Source: Symsagittifera roscoffensis (Eukaryota; Xenacoelomorpha; Acoela; Convolutidae). Taken from it: a stretch of DNA of 64,000 nt. Made by a program: the position numbers and the translations under genes. The DNA is taken from assembly GCF_963678635.1 (NCBI RefSeq), contig NC_087062.1, positions 96,525,705 to 96,589,704 of the forward strand, given 5' to 3'. Below, piece after piece: positions 48,411 through 58,384 of the stretch (position 1 is its first letter; every line of letters begins with the position of its first letter). The notes beneath the pieces are model-generated. The model ran no database searches. It saw only the letters and a program-made list of their open reading frames with translations, and had not been told where the DNA came from.

Positions 48411-49135
48411 ACGACCCTGTGGAGGTACCACCGGCAGTGGTAATGCAGAGGACCGGGGAGCGGAACATGAATAGGTATAGACCATTAAAGTCCAAAATAG
48501 TTGATCAAACTGAGCATACTATTAAAATGAGTAACGGTGCGGTGCTTAGGAAATCAGGAGTAGCGCTCAGGAAGACCAAAGTTCCGAAGAAGCGAGTGCC
48601 GGGAGGACCATTACCTACACCACCTACGCCGCGGGATCTGAAAAGGAAGCTCAAATTGAGACAAAACCAACCAGGCAGCTCGACAGGAAACCAACCAGGA
48701 AGCTCAAAAGGCACTAAGGAAAGTCAGCACAACATATTGGGAAAGGAAGCAAGATTCCAAATTCTGGAATCCGCAGAAAATTCCGACTCAGAATCGGAGG
48801 ACCAGTTACCACTGAGTACAACCATCCTAGTGGTGAAACCAACAAGGGGGCGAGAAAACGGTGGAGAAGATGGCCAGGGAACATCTGGTGGGGGACAGGA
48901 TTCAGTTCAACCAGAAGTCGCCGAAGGAGCCGAGCCACAAGACACAAATGCCGAAGGAACCGAACCACAAGAAACGGAGCGCGAACCAGAGCATATATCA
49001 GTAACCGGGGGAAAGAAACGGGGCCGGAAACAACGACTTGTTTCCTATTCTAGCCAAGATTCGGCCAGCTCGTTGGATGAAACAAGCTCGGGCAGAAAGC
49101 GGACCGCAGTGACCAAGATGGGGGGGGGGTCATGA
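44282..49135 (+). CDS. Duplicated RNase H-integrase frame, Ty3/gypsy element
   Basis: A 1617-codon frame carries the RNase H end and a whole integrase, then a second RNase H and a second integrase, then a unique Pro/Glu/Gly-rich tail. Each integrase has an HHCC zinc-binding start (HYYHH...CPEC) and a DD35E core: D412, D471, E507 in the first and D1143, D1202, E1238 in the second. Motifs are VQLDFWGP, VDQGTNF and ATGCVERTIG. The repeat length is a multiple of three, so reading continues through the junction. The tail (about 1390-1617) has PTPPTPRDLKRKL and basic runs and no chromodomain that I can see. The ATG at 44282 is only an internal codon; translation would have to enter from upstream. 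Confidence 0.85.
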   Translation: MGRGIFPKLCAGKKILIVTDHKALVSLLNGNNKKNKTLFSRLTIWLDRLIPFDFQVEHKPGVKIGLADYLSRHPCLNPQPISTYDSMFTVAKISRIRSALGFRNKIESPSVTNNRRICNISNRKRPVEGERSCDGNWTNHRATNCISGRSIEFSKNSVGTIIEANFGYSKSLNSSININNSSNLIMERKIRKLLERHPSISSSDDIEEIDVNIQAITTEVRSTKTNTIISIPSVYPGESYPPVNPENKVMSIIPRNCKVVSKQSALPELFNLRFIESQYQSDPQLQAIIELIKSKDPQLHSKIAAISKYFAQYTQDFHVGDGCLWMDERLVIPNTLQTAVVNRLHYYHHGKSSMIDRAKDIWYPYMFRSLATITGNCPECTLAGKNLNNMCSKDDIGKILEPKEPNESVQLDFWGPINYLKESKKYVLVTVDRFSRWPSAMVCNSNRSDKIIKFLKAYIIAHGVPRQIRVDQGTNFMSKEVKTFCHEQGIEVLISPVNDHRATGCVERTIGSIKNSVLTYAREDKPEPLDRMVERALGALRFVKNASLNITPFEAHHGREANTDLRNLTKKPTLRNLNWENVIRSKYECLDERDPIAQTMPKPMDTNWGIRSDTEYDRKNRRGPLRLAEEQAANQDDEPGITRAPIDYIWSDECQISFENLKKQVANIVELRHFDIHRDTRIVCDASHNGLGAVLEQLNSDGWRPVSFASRYLNAAEKNYSTNELEMLAVVWGAEYFQNYALGRKFLIVTDHKALVSLLNGNNKKNKTLFSRLTIWLDRLIPFDFQVEHKPGVKIGLADYLSRHPCLNPQPISTYDSMFTVAKISRIRSALGFRNKIESPSVTNNRRICNISNRKRPVEGERSCDGNWTNHRATNCISGRSIEFSKNSVGTIIEANFGYSKSLNSSININNSSNLIMERKIRKLLERHPSISSSDDIEEIDVNIQAITTEVRSTKTNTIISIPSVYPGESYPPVNPENKVMSIIPRNCKVVSKQSALPELFNLRFIESQYQSDPQLQAIIELIKSKDPQLHSKIAAMSKYFAQYTQDFHVGDGCLWMDERLVIPNTLQTAVVNRLHYYHHGKSSMIDRAKDIWYPYMFRSLATIAGNCPECTLAGKNLNNMCSKDDIGKILEPKEPNESVQLDFWGPINYLKESKKYVLVTVDRFSRWPSAMVCNSNRSDKIIKFLKAYIIAHGVPRQIRVDQGTNFMSKEVKTFCHEQGIEVLISPVNDHRATGCVERTIGSIKNSVLTYAREDKPEPLDRMVERALGALRFVKNASLNITPFEAHHGREANTDLRNLTKKPTLRNLNWENVIRSKYECLDERDPIAQTMPKPMDTNWGIRSDTEYDRKNRRGPLRLAEEQAANQDDEPGITRAPNDPVEVPPAVVMQRTGERNMNRYRPLKSKIVDQTEHTIKMSNGAVLRKSGVALRKTKVPKKRVPGGPLPTPPTPRDLKRKLKLRQNQPGSSTGNQPGSSKGTKESQHNILGKEARFQILESAENSDSESEDQLPLSTTILVVKPTRGRENGGEDGQGTSGGGQDSVQPEVAEGAEPQDTNAEGTEPQETEREPEHISVTGGKKRGRKQRLVSYSSQDSASSLDETSSGRKRTAVTKMGGGS

Positions 49136-49419
49136 TTGACAACATTAGAAAAACGGACAAAGCCGGAGCAGTTGAAGAAAAGGAGTAAAAAGATGATGAA
49201 TAAAATGGAGTTCAAAACAATCTATAAAACTTTGCTAAAATGGGGAGGTCCAGGGAGAGGGCATGCTGTGTACCAGCAAAAACTCAAAAGTTTGTGTTTA
49301 AAAGAACTGTAGTTGATTTGAAAAACTTGATTTGAAAACTTTGTTATTAACCCTATTGTTTACTGTTAACACAGATATTGGATATTGGATTTGAGTATTA
49401 TTTATTACAATGAGGGAAA

Positions 49420-49627
49420 TGTCATAGTATCTAAATTTAGTTCATGTTTCAATTCTAGTCGTGTTATCTATTTCAATAATCTGTCTGGCGCTAACCGGTA
49501 TTTAACCTTCGGAGTTTGCCTGTCACCTTCGGATGACAGCTATCTTATTGTCTCCGACTAACTTTCTGAACTACGATTTGCTTATTAACAAGACATTTAA
49601 TTCATATCTCGAAACCGTTTTTTGACA
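49420..49627 (+). repeat. 3' LTR
   Basis: TGTCATAG to TTGACA, 208 bp, preceded by the purine tract at 49412-49419. It is followed by the target duplication ACTC and then by the sequence that continues the left-arm homology. Confidence 0.95.
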
Positions 49628-49631
49628 ACTC

Positions 49632-50520
49632 TGGTTCCTATCTGGATTCATGGGTGTATCTCGAACTGTGGATGCTAAGTTTATTCCTATATTTACCCTG
49701 GTCGGTGTATTTTATTTGGTTTATTAACTGGAAAGGTCTTGTGCATAAAGACAGAATACGGATTGCTCAGCAGAACAAAATCATTTAAACTGTTTTTTTC
49801 AAGCTTTTTCGAGTTTGAAGTTTATATTTGATTTCACAAACTGATAATTTTTTATAGTTTCAAGTATATTTTCACAAACTGATTTTTTTCGAGTTCCAAG
49901 TATATTTTCACGAACTGATATAATTTCGGGTATAAAATTTCGGATTTTCACGAACTGGTATTTATCAGGCTTTTCATTTTTCAAGTATGTTTTCGCGAAC
50001 TGGTATTTTTGAGTGATTTTTCCAGTTTAAATTCTACTTTCATGCTTTATAGGTTCTACAACTTGCGTTAAATTTTTCAAAAAGATATGCAACCGGATTC
50101 AGTCTTGCCGGGTCCCTGATTTGTGAATGATGTAACTCAGCTATTCAGTCTTGTAACTCCGGGTACCTGATTTGTGAATGATGTAACTCAGCTATTCAGA
50201 CTTGTAAACGGTGTAACTCCATTCATCTCCGTTATTCACAAATTTAAATTTTTGACCTTTTGTTTTAGAAGCAATGCCTCATTTCAGTGTCTTTGAAAGT
50301 CCTCAAAGTTTGTGACCTAATCGGATTCTTGTTACATGAAGACGTCTAGTTTTCATAAATTTTATTGCTTCTGTTCCAACATTATCCTTTCGTATAGAGT
50401 TTACCCATTCTGTGGGCACTCAATCTAAATCTTTTAATCAAACATCCGACTTCCTTTTCTCACCCCCCCTCCCCCTCCCCCTCTAAACATAGGGGAAACT
50501 TGTATTTACCCTTCCCCGCT
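49632..50520. other. Noncoding, right-arm counterpart of 24983-25830
   Basis: Contains the loose CAGTT(C/T)GTGAAAATATACTTG array in reverse (about 49800-50000). A local duplication near 50110-50190, where TGATTTGTGAATGATGTAACTCAGCTATTCAG appears twice, is single in the left arm. Confidence 0.5.
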
Positions 50521-50702
50521 ATGACTGATCCTTCAATCCCGGATTCCCTTCTGGATCTTGATCCGCCCCCCTTCCCGATCCGTAAGGATTCCTGGGCACA
50601 CGCGGATCCGGATGAGGAAGACAGCCAGGGCGGATCGTCTTTCCTGTCAAGATCCCTCTTCACGGAGACTGTGTCCTTAGCAGAATCTGCTGGCGCTTCC
50701 AT
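50521..50702 (+). CDS. Possible first coding exon of an unknown gene, right arm
   Basis: Copy of the left-arm exon at 24801-24982. ATG at 50521 follows a pyrimidine-rich stretch, and the open frame ends at AT/GTAAGC. Frame and donor are conserved in both arms, but the high overall similarity of the arms makes that weak evidence for function. Confidence 0.3.
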
Positions 50703-50759
50703 GTAAGCTTTGCTCAAACAAAAATCCGCCAGAATCACGGAAAAAAGGGTGGTCAGATT

Positions 50760-51129
50760 CAGGGTGGCCACTTGGTATCTTTTTAGATGCTGGTATCCTA
50801 CAGTTACTTTTTTGTATTTTTTTGAACCCAGGTATCTATTTTCAAAGCAATTGTCTTTTTCATATGATTAGCTGTCATTTGAGACAAGAGATTTTTTTTA
50901 ATGAGGATGAGCTGAAAAAGGCATAAGAATTTGGTAGAGCTCCCGAAAAGAGAAAAGTCTGTGCGTGAAATTGACCGTCATTCAGCTGCTGTTTCCTTCC
51001 AGCTGTGAAAAAATTGTGCGATCATTTGTTATTTGAACTTTTTTTAGCGGTGTCTAAGAGTCTTTTTACAAAACAAAATATATGTTTGCTGCTTTTTAGT
51101 AGGACGCTCTTAGCCTAGTGGCCACACTG
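50760..51129. mobile_element. hAT-type MITE, TIR CAGGGTGGCCACT, right arm
   Basis: Counterpart of 24372-24743. Flanking octamers GTCAGATT and GTCAGTTT agree at 7 of 8. The distal terminal repeat has one change (CACACTG for CACCCTG). Confidence 0.85.
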
Positions 51130-51959
51130 GTCAGTTTGCACTTTAAAAGTACTGGTCCGTTCGCCGGTTTTTCCCCAATTCAAAAATACTGGTCCGTTCG
51201 CCGGTTTTTCCCGAATTTAAACGTACCAAAATTTGAATTACAATCAATCTGATTTCATCACACGAAGACAAAATTTCATTTTCTCGACATTTTTCAAATC
51301 GGTTTTGCAAGTCCGACTGGACAGACCCAAAGTCGAGATTTCCCTTTTTTGGAATGACAATTTTTTTTGAAGAAGCCTCTTACTGCTTGGTCAAACTTTT
51401 ATTTCTCATCACTGGTTGTTGAATTATAGTTTCTAACTGTAAGGCTTATAACAGTTTTTAACATGCCTTGTTAAATAACGTTAAACAACAGTGTTAATAA
51501 CAGTTCAACCCTGATAGCAATCGATTTTAATGTGCAATAGTTTCTTGCAATTATATTGCAAGTCATTTTACGGGTTTTCTTTAAAATTCCAAGTTTTCTG
51601 CTGAATTGTAAACTTTTGAATGAATTAATATCCGATATTATCGGATTCAAGAGTCTTGAAATAGGCTTCAAGTCTTTAGATGTTCTACTCTCAAAAAGTA
51701 AAAACGTTGGACAAAGTTATTCCTCATATATTTACATTGCCAATTTTTATCGTAATACTTGGATAAATTGGTGATAAACACTATCATAATTGTGAAACAA
51801 CTACTACATTTTTTGTAATTTTCACCTTCAATAGTACTGCAATATATTAGATAGTAAAAGAGATGGTTTGAATAACTGCTTTTTGATAAGATCACAACGA
51901 TAATGAAAAGGGCGCAACTGAAATGATTAACAGATAGGCAGGTATACATGTCTAAATGT

Positions 51960-53451
51960 TTAGCAACAACTTGAATGAATTGAGAACGTAAAGATTCTTG
52001 AATCTCCGCCACATTTCTCCACCTTCCAATTTTTCTTCGACGAGGTAGGTAGTACTCTTTTGGCCCACTCTTTCCAGGCCGCCAGCTGCTCGTTCGCCGG
52101 TATGCTACGATGCATCTTGCACGAATGTTCACAATGGAAGGGTGCTGTGTCTAGTGTGATTCGAACGCTTTCAGGGCTGTGTAATGGGCACAGATGTCGA
52201 CATGAGATGGTGACCACTCTGGGGCAGCCGCATTCAATGGGTCCGGCCATCCAGTTTGAGTTGTCTCTGTGTCTCGAGCCAGGGCAAGGGGTTTCTTCCG
52301 TCGCGAGGTCATTTTGGAAGGTTAGATCGATTTGCGGGTCACTCAACGCTTCGGAACCCGTTTCGTCTAGGATGAACGGGTTTTCCTCAGTCCCGAGGGA
52401 TATATCTCACCCACACTGGAGGTCGAAGGTACGTTGGTTGTCGAGACTAGACGGTGATCGTAGTCGAGAACCACAGCCTGGTTTTCCTCATGAAGCGAAA
52501 TAATGGACAGATCCGCGTTATCGTCGACGTTTTCCTTTTCAATCGTAGTGGGTTCTTCCACGGGTGGAGCTTCAATTGGCGGGATTTCCTCCGCTTCCTG
52601 CGGGGTTTCCATTTCCTCGATCTCGTTCTCATCGGGAGTGGGACGAGAGGCCTCCTCCGTTTCAAGAGTTCGTTTGCGGGGCGAAACGAACTCCTTTTTC
52701 AGTTTTCTGGCTTTATTAGTGTCTTTCCAGGGGCGGAACGCTAGAGGGATCGCCAAATCGCCCTCCGGTGAGTAGTACTGACCACGGCGAACTTTTCTAG
52801 TGTCAGTTTCGGGTCTTTAGGAGCAATCCTGACATAAATGTCTTCCTCTCGAAGTAAATCCTTTTTCCTCAAGTGACATTTGTTCTCGTTCAGTCTTTCC
52901 CCGTCCATGATGGCTTGGATTTTGAATGTCAGTCCCAGTTTCTGCATTGTGGCCTGTCCGAGCAGGTTGTTTCCGTCCATGCGGTCTGTCACGTAGATTT
53001 CGTCCTCAACTCTTTTTCGACGAATGCCGATCACCCCGTTCTTGAATCCGAACATAGGGATACGATTCCCCCCGTAGTCAGTGAAGTGTTTGTCCGTTTT
53101 ACGTATGTATTTGATGTCCAATACTTCCAAAGCCGTTTTCTTGGATACTATTGTCACGGGGGCTCCCGTGTCCACTTGGAACCGAACACTTTTCCAATTT
53201 ATTAGTAGGTCCACGTACAGTTTATTATTATGTGCGGACCCGTCTTGCATTATATTGATTTGCTGATCCTTCTCGTTTTCGATGCTTTGCTCCATTTCTT
53301 CAGCCCAACTAAGGTCGTCTTCTTCCACTTCTTCCCCGACGTAGTTTGTCCGACGTAGTTGTGTCCGATCGTCCTCCTCTACCGCTGAACGTTCTGGCTT
53401 GCCCCCTTCCTCTTGTGTTTCCTCTGCTGTTTCCTCCTCCCCCTCTGACAC
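51960..53451 (-). pseudogene. Retroelement fragment with a retropepsin domain, right-arm copy
   Basis: Frames 53451-52741, 52756-52367 and 52346-51960 mirror the left-arm block: acidic start, DTGA protease core, Pro/Glu-rich middle and Cys/His-rich end. It has one extra codon (HNNK versus HNK) and several substitutions. The stop codons that split the block are the same in both arms. Confidence 0.65.
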
Positions 53452-54039
53452 TCGGTCAATATTGTGCCGGATAATACTAGGATAAATTGGTGATAAACCC
53501 TATCTAAATTGTGAAACAACTACTACGTATTTTTTGTAATTTTCACCTACAATAGTATTGCAATATATTGCAATCAGTTTTTAATAGTTTTTCATTGCAA
53601 TAAATATATTGCAAAGCCAATTCACTATTTCATGTTTCTAGTTTGTTTTGAGAGCAAATAAAAAACGGTTTCAGTCAAAAAAAACTTCATATCACAATTT
53701 ACATTTATTTTGACCCAATTATTTATAGCTCACTTCTTCCAAAATCAATTTTCCATCTTCACGTAAAAATTATTTTGCAATACCTTGTCGGTTAAATCCA
53801 AGTAATAATTCAGCTGCGTGCTGATCGAGGCGCATCAAATATCAAATGTAGTGGAAAGACGTTTTGTCAGAAAGCGGCAATCAATTTGAGGAAAAGGGGG
53901 ATTTCAAAACTTTGCCAGAATGATTCATAATATGCAATCAGTTAAAAAAGGTATTTTAGCATGTTCGGCCATCTGAAAAGTCACCATAAAACTCGGGCAT
54001 CAGGAAGGTTTTGCTCTATTTAGTAGATATCATTCACTG

Positions 54040-55245
54040 TTAGTGGATGAAACTGAGGTGTGCGATAAATGATTTTTTATGTTTGATCGTTTATTGATCG
54101 ATTAATTGCTTTTTGACAATTTTCGATCAATTTCGGTTCGATTGGATAGTGAGTTAACTTGTTCATCACTACTATTATCTAGCGTCGAATGTCTATGGCA
54201 GTAAATAGCTTTCAGCTAAATGTAAACGACCTTTAGTCGTTCTTTATCCAACGTGTTTTAGCGTGTATTTTGTATATTCTCAGTCTGCTGTATTATTACA
54301 ACATGGCAAAATTTACCCCATTATTTAAGTCCGATTATCGTGAATTAGCATGTTCACAAAACTGAGTATGTATCGTAATCAACAAGATTGTTTTAGCATA
54401 TGTTAATATTGATATATTGTTTTATTATATATTGATATATTATTATTTTTGTTGATATATTATATATTGATATATAATATTTTAAAAACATAACATAACA
54501 TGTTAATATGTATATTTGATAACAATATTTTAAAAATATTTCGAACTTTCAGTGATAATGCCCATAACTTCACTCTGTTTGTAACAAATTCGTCGGAAAG
54601 TAAGTTATATTTTAACGGAAGAAGGGGCTAACAAGAAGCTCCGGATTTATTCGATTATTTGATTCCTCGATACCGGAAAAAAATATTTCCCGAATCACTA
54701 ATTCTTTCGAAACAACTTTGATTTTGTCTGAGACCAGTATTTACAAAAACTGCCCTTTTGGATAATTGCCATTAATCAAAAAAAATTTGATATCGGATAT
54801 ATTACTTGGTAAAATTAAATAGACATTTGTGCGACCTATTTTTGACGACTTTCCTCCCATAGCATTCTATTTTTCAGTCCCAACAAGCATTTTGGGCGGT
54901 TATAAAGACTTTTTCTTCCAAAACGAGATTTTTCTAAACTCTCTTTAAAAACTGTTCCATTCATCAAGAAACTTCTTGACGACAATGACCTTGAAGAAAA
55001 TGGTGAAAAAAGGGATGTTGAAGGCCAAGGAAAACTAAAGAATAACTGACTTTTTCCAAGCTCAACAGTAATGGGTTTCTAGCAACATGTATCTACAGTT
55101 GAAACGATAACGTTTTTCAATAACGTAATTCATTGACGTAATTCATTTTTTAGCAATGTGTTTTTATAACGACCTTAAAGTCATGCAACAAAACCCTTAG
55201 AAATATATAACGACCAATCTATAGCGCCTGGGGTCTATAACGACC
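54040..55245. other. Noncoding AT-rich region
   Basis: No gene. TTGATATATT-type tandem sequence at 54405-54485. The TATAACGACC motif occurs several times at 55155-55245, just before the LTR. Confidence 0.5.
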
Positions 55246-55993
55246 TGTTGTGACACTCGCCCCATAGATTCTGGATTCAGAGGAAGGCGTGACCCTCCCC
55301 TGGGGCAGAGGTTTCATGGGAGCGGTGCATCCCCCATTCAGGAGGTTGTCTTCCACCATTCAAGGAGATTGTGTCCCCTCGAATGCCTATACGTGGAATG
55401 GGTTCTAGGACGATTTCGCCCGAGAATCATTAGGTCTCACGCAAAAGAATGGATGAGTGGTTCAGGGATCGTAATCTCTGAATTCCGGCCTGTTTACTGC
55501 TGCTGCACTCAAAGTCGCGGTTTAAGTAAAGTTATTAGAAAAATGTCTAAGTAAAGTAAGTGAGAATGGAACTGTGAATACATTGGAACCTGATCTAAAC
55601 TACATTTTATGATTGGATAAATTAAATGTTTTACCAATGTAAAGTATTTAATATTAACCAATCACGATCCATCTAACTAACAACCCACTTATTTGTAAGT
55701 GCTGAAGTTACTTGTAATTTCAGCACCAGAGAGATTTGAATTTAACTTAGAAATTAGTTGCACTCTCCCGAGTACTTCAGCAGCCGCAATAAACCAGTAT
55801 ACCCTAGATCTATTGAGCCTAGCAGAGACTAGTTAAACACCCTGAGACTAGATAGTATAAGAGTAAGATTAGGATCGGTATTAGACTAAGAAGTTGCACG
55901 AATCTATCCGGCCGAAAATAAGATAGCGTGACGAGCAGACGGTGTACCCTATCCGAAATTACTCTATGAGTTATACACTCCAGTCCTAACTCA
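55246..55993 (+). repeat. 5' LTR of the second retrotransposon
   Basis: The right border (TAACTCA at 55993) is fixed by the match to 1-105 and by the following primer-like TGGTGCGACC at 55996. The left border near TGTTGTGACAC is estimated from the TG rule only. An AATAAA lies near 55788. Confidence 0.75.
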
Positions 55994-57682
55994 TCTGGTG
56001 CGACCATAAGTCTCGAACAAGACCTTACTAGATTAGAATTAACCAAAATAGATTAGAAATTAGACAAAAACATTCAAAATGTTATACGACAATAATTTAA
56101 TCGAAATGTCTCTACGACTCAATAGATCAGAGCCAATATTCCGAACCATAACAGAACTACCCGGAATTGGAAGAAGACCTCGAACCAGAGACGACATACG
56201 ACAAAGTAGAAACTTGCCGTATAGTTATATGATCGTTCGGCAAAAGCCAGAACAAACATTTATATTTCGAATACTACTTGCAATGAATTTAGATTTCCAT
56301 TTGCAAACATAAAACCTTGAAGTTAATCTTCAAAATCATTTCCGGCGCTAAACAAATTTAATAATATACAATAACGATTGATAAAAAGATCTCAGATCGT
56401 TCCCCTAAAACTCTGCAGTAATATATAAAACATGTTTGAAAAATATTTATTAAAAAATAAAAATAAAAATTAGTAGCATGACAATAAATGGTTAGTAATC
56501 ATAAATCATCCTGTTGTTCCAGCTTCATCACCTAAAACATAACAGCAATCATAAACCCACTAATATCAGAAAACACTAAATCTTTCCTTTACACAAATTT
56601 AAATCTTTATTAAACTTACATTCACTTAATTTTAAAGTCAGATCATCAAGGCTTATCCTTGGATCTTAAATCATTTTCTACTTAATTAAATTTCAAACTT
56701 GATCATCAAGGCTTATCCTTGGATCAAACAGAACAACTTTGTTCTCCCCCACCCACTTAGTTAGTGTCTAACGACCTCAAACGTCGATTCACTGCCCAAA
56801 CCTTTCTAAAGACCTAAGACTAATAGAAATTTTTAAACAAAACTAATCATTCAAATTAGGATAAACAGTGAAGAACCTCGGTTATTCATCCTTCACTTGA
56901 TCCCCCCTCTTACCAGCCCCAGGATAAATTTTAGACTTAGTAAGTTTAAAATAGTATCTAACGAACTACTCGCGTTCTAATTATACCTGAACCTTGTGGA
57001 TCGATTTACTATTCTCCAACCTTTGAACACAATCACTACCCCTAAGTAAGATTAAGTAAGTTAACACCTTAACTTATACTAGTCACGAGAAAGTAAAAAT
57101 CATTCTTCGGAATAGATATACTTTTCTCTCCAACCCTGAACAAATAGACCCAGGTTAAGCTAACCAAAAAATCGTAAGGACTAACAGTTTAAGCAATTAG
57201 AATTCACTTAACAATCTTTTGCATCCGTCATCCTAAACCTTATGTCATTTAAAAACCTAGGAAATAAAAAACAATCGTTTTACACAATTGTGAAATAGAT
57301 AACAAAAAATACGACCTTGTAATCACACCTCATACACAAACAGTTGGATACATTCGCACAAAACGACAAACACTAAAGAGGAAAATAATAACGAAACAAA
57401 AACAAATAACAAGAAAAAGATTTTCAAAAAATCGAAACGCATTTTCAGAATCAAAAACCAACAGTTTAGACGAACTTTACAAACTAAAAGAATCAATAGA
57501 TAAAAATTGCCCAATTCACGATCAATTATATTTCTCTGACTCAGAAACAACTTCAAACTCATCACAAAGAGGAAAAAGAAGAATAAAAAAGCAGTACAAA
57601 CACAAACCAGTACATTTATACAATTGGAATCAACCAATTCGACACATTAATAATTACATATTAACAGTCATCGAACGAAAAA
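55994..57682 (+). other. Long leader of the second retrotransposon
   Basis: About 1.7 kb between primer site and the first long frame. It contains a 78-codon frame (56079-56312) of unknown meaning, two stem-loops (separate entry), and AC-rich sequence low in G. It is not host genic. Confidence 0.6.
56641..56725 (+). other. Duplicated 25-base stem-loop in the leader
   Basis: The same 25 bases start at 56641 and 56701, exactly 60 apart. Each begins GATCATCAAGG and ends CCTTGGATC, so GATC and CAAGG can pair with GATC and CCTTG around a CTTAT loop with a two-base bulge. The DNA between the two copies is not repeated. Possibly an RNA structure for packaging or dimerisation. Confidence 0.6.
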
Positions 57683-58384
57683 ATGAGTTCAACGCACACC
57701 CCAGGTGACGAAACTCCAGATGATGATGAAATATTTCCTTTTATAGTAGATGCAGATACTGATAGAGGACAACACATATTTTGTCAAAATTTACTCGTAA
57801 ATTTATTTGAACCCGGAATCAGTCCATGTAAAACAGAGTTCCCCGATGTAAAAATCAAAAGACAAATCATAGATCACTATCTAAAAGATATATGCAACAT
57901 AACACAACAATATGGAATCTACTCCATAGAATTCACTTCCCCAAACCATAATAATAGAACATATACAATCCAAACAGACGATCTTGACCTACAATTTTCA
58001 AAAGTTTTTTCAGAATATATAAAAAGCATCCAATACCATAACTCACAAAGAGCAAACTCCATTTTCACTAATGAAGTCTTCGCAATAATATATAGTTATA
58101 TTTCGATATTAGAAAACGAAATCCCATTAACAAATGTCTCACCGACAGAAACATCTAAACATTTAAGAGTACGACATGAAATCACACTACTCTCTAGTTA
58201 TTTAAACATTATTAAAGAAAATTTGACGAAAGATGACGTTTCACAACATACCAAACACGATCTACAAAAAAATTTGGCATGGTTCATAATAGATTATTTC
58301 ACACATAATATTGATTTAATTGCACAAGCAAGAAAAAATTTTAGACCCCAAAATTCGAATGATGATACCGCTATCACCGAATAA
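57683..58384 (+). CDS. First gag-region frame of the second retrotransposon
   Basis: 233 codons from ATG, with an acidic start (DETPDDDEIFPF) and a mostly helical composition; no motif recognised. It ends at TAA (58382-58384), but the same frame then runs without another stop to 59812. This frame and the next are probably one protein interrupted by a nonsense change; stop readthrough is the alternative. By position it is an N-terminal Gag extension. Confidence 0.6.
   Translation: MSSTHTPGDETPDDDEIFPFIVDADTDRGQHIFCQNLLVNLFEPGISPCKTEFPDVKIKRQIIDHYLKDICNITQQYGIYSIEFTSPNHNNRTYTIQTDDLDLQFSKVFSEYIKSIQYHNSQRANSIFTNEVFAIIYSYISILENEIPLTNVSPTETSKHLRVRHEITLLSSYLNIIKENLTKDDVSQHTKHDLQKNLAWFIIDYFTHNIDLIAQARKNFRPQNSNDDTAITE

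Larger units (their letters stand above)
41327..49627 (+). mobile_element. Ty3/gypsy LTR retrotransposon, right arm only
   Basis: Two 208-bp LTRs (TG...CA), a 4-bp target duplication ACTC (41323-41326 and 49628-49631), a purine tract GAGGGAAA before the 3' LTR and gag, protease, RT, RNase H and integrase regions in Ty3 order define a full element of 8301 bp. The left arm has the empty site near 25830, which proves the boundaries. It is defective in its present form: coding is split over three frames and the RNase H-integrase region is duplicated. Confidence 0.96.

Noticed and set aside
57323-57637. Hydrophobic minus-strand frames along the second retrotransposon as membrane proteins
   Set aside because: A-rich plus-strand DNA reads as T-rich, hence Phe/Leu/Val-rich, on the other strand; they are composition artefacts.
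58382-58384. Programmed stop-codon readthrough at the TAA in gag
   Set aside because: The bases after the stop do not resemble known readthrough contexts, and gag also has a frame change nearby; simple decay is more likely. Kept only as a finding to test.
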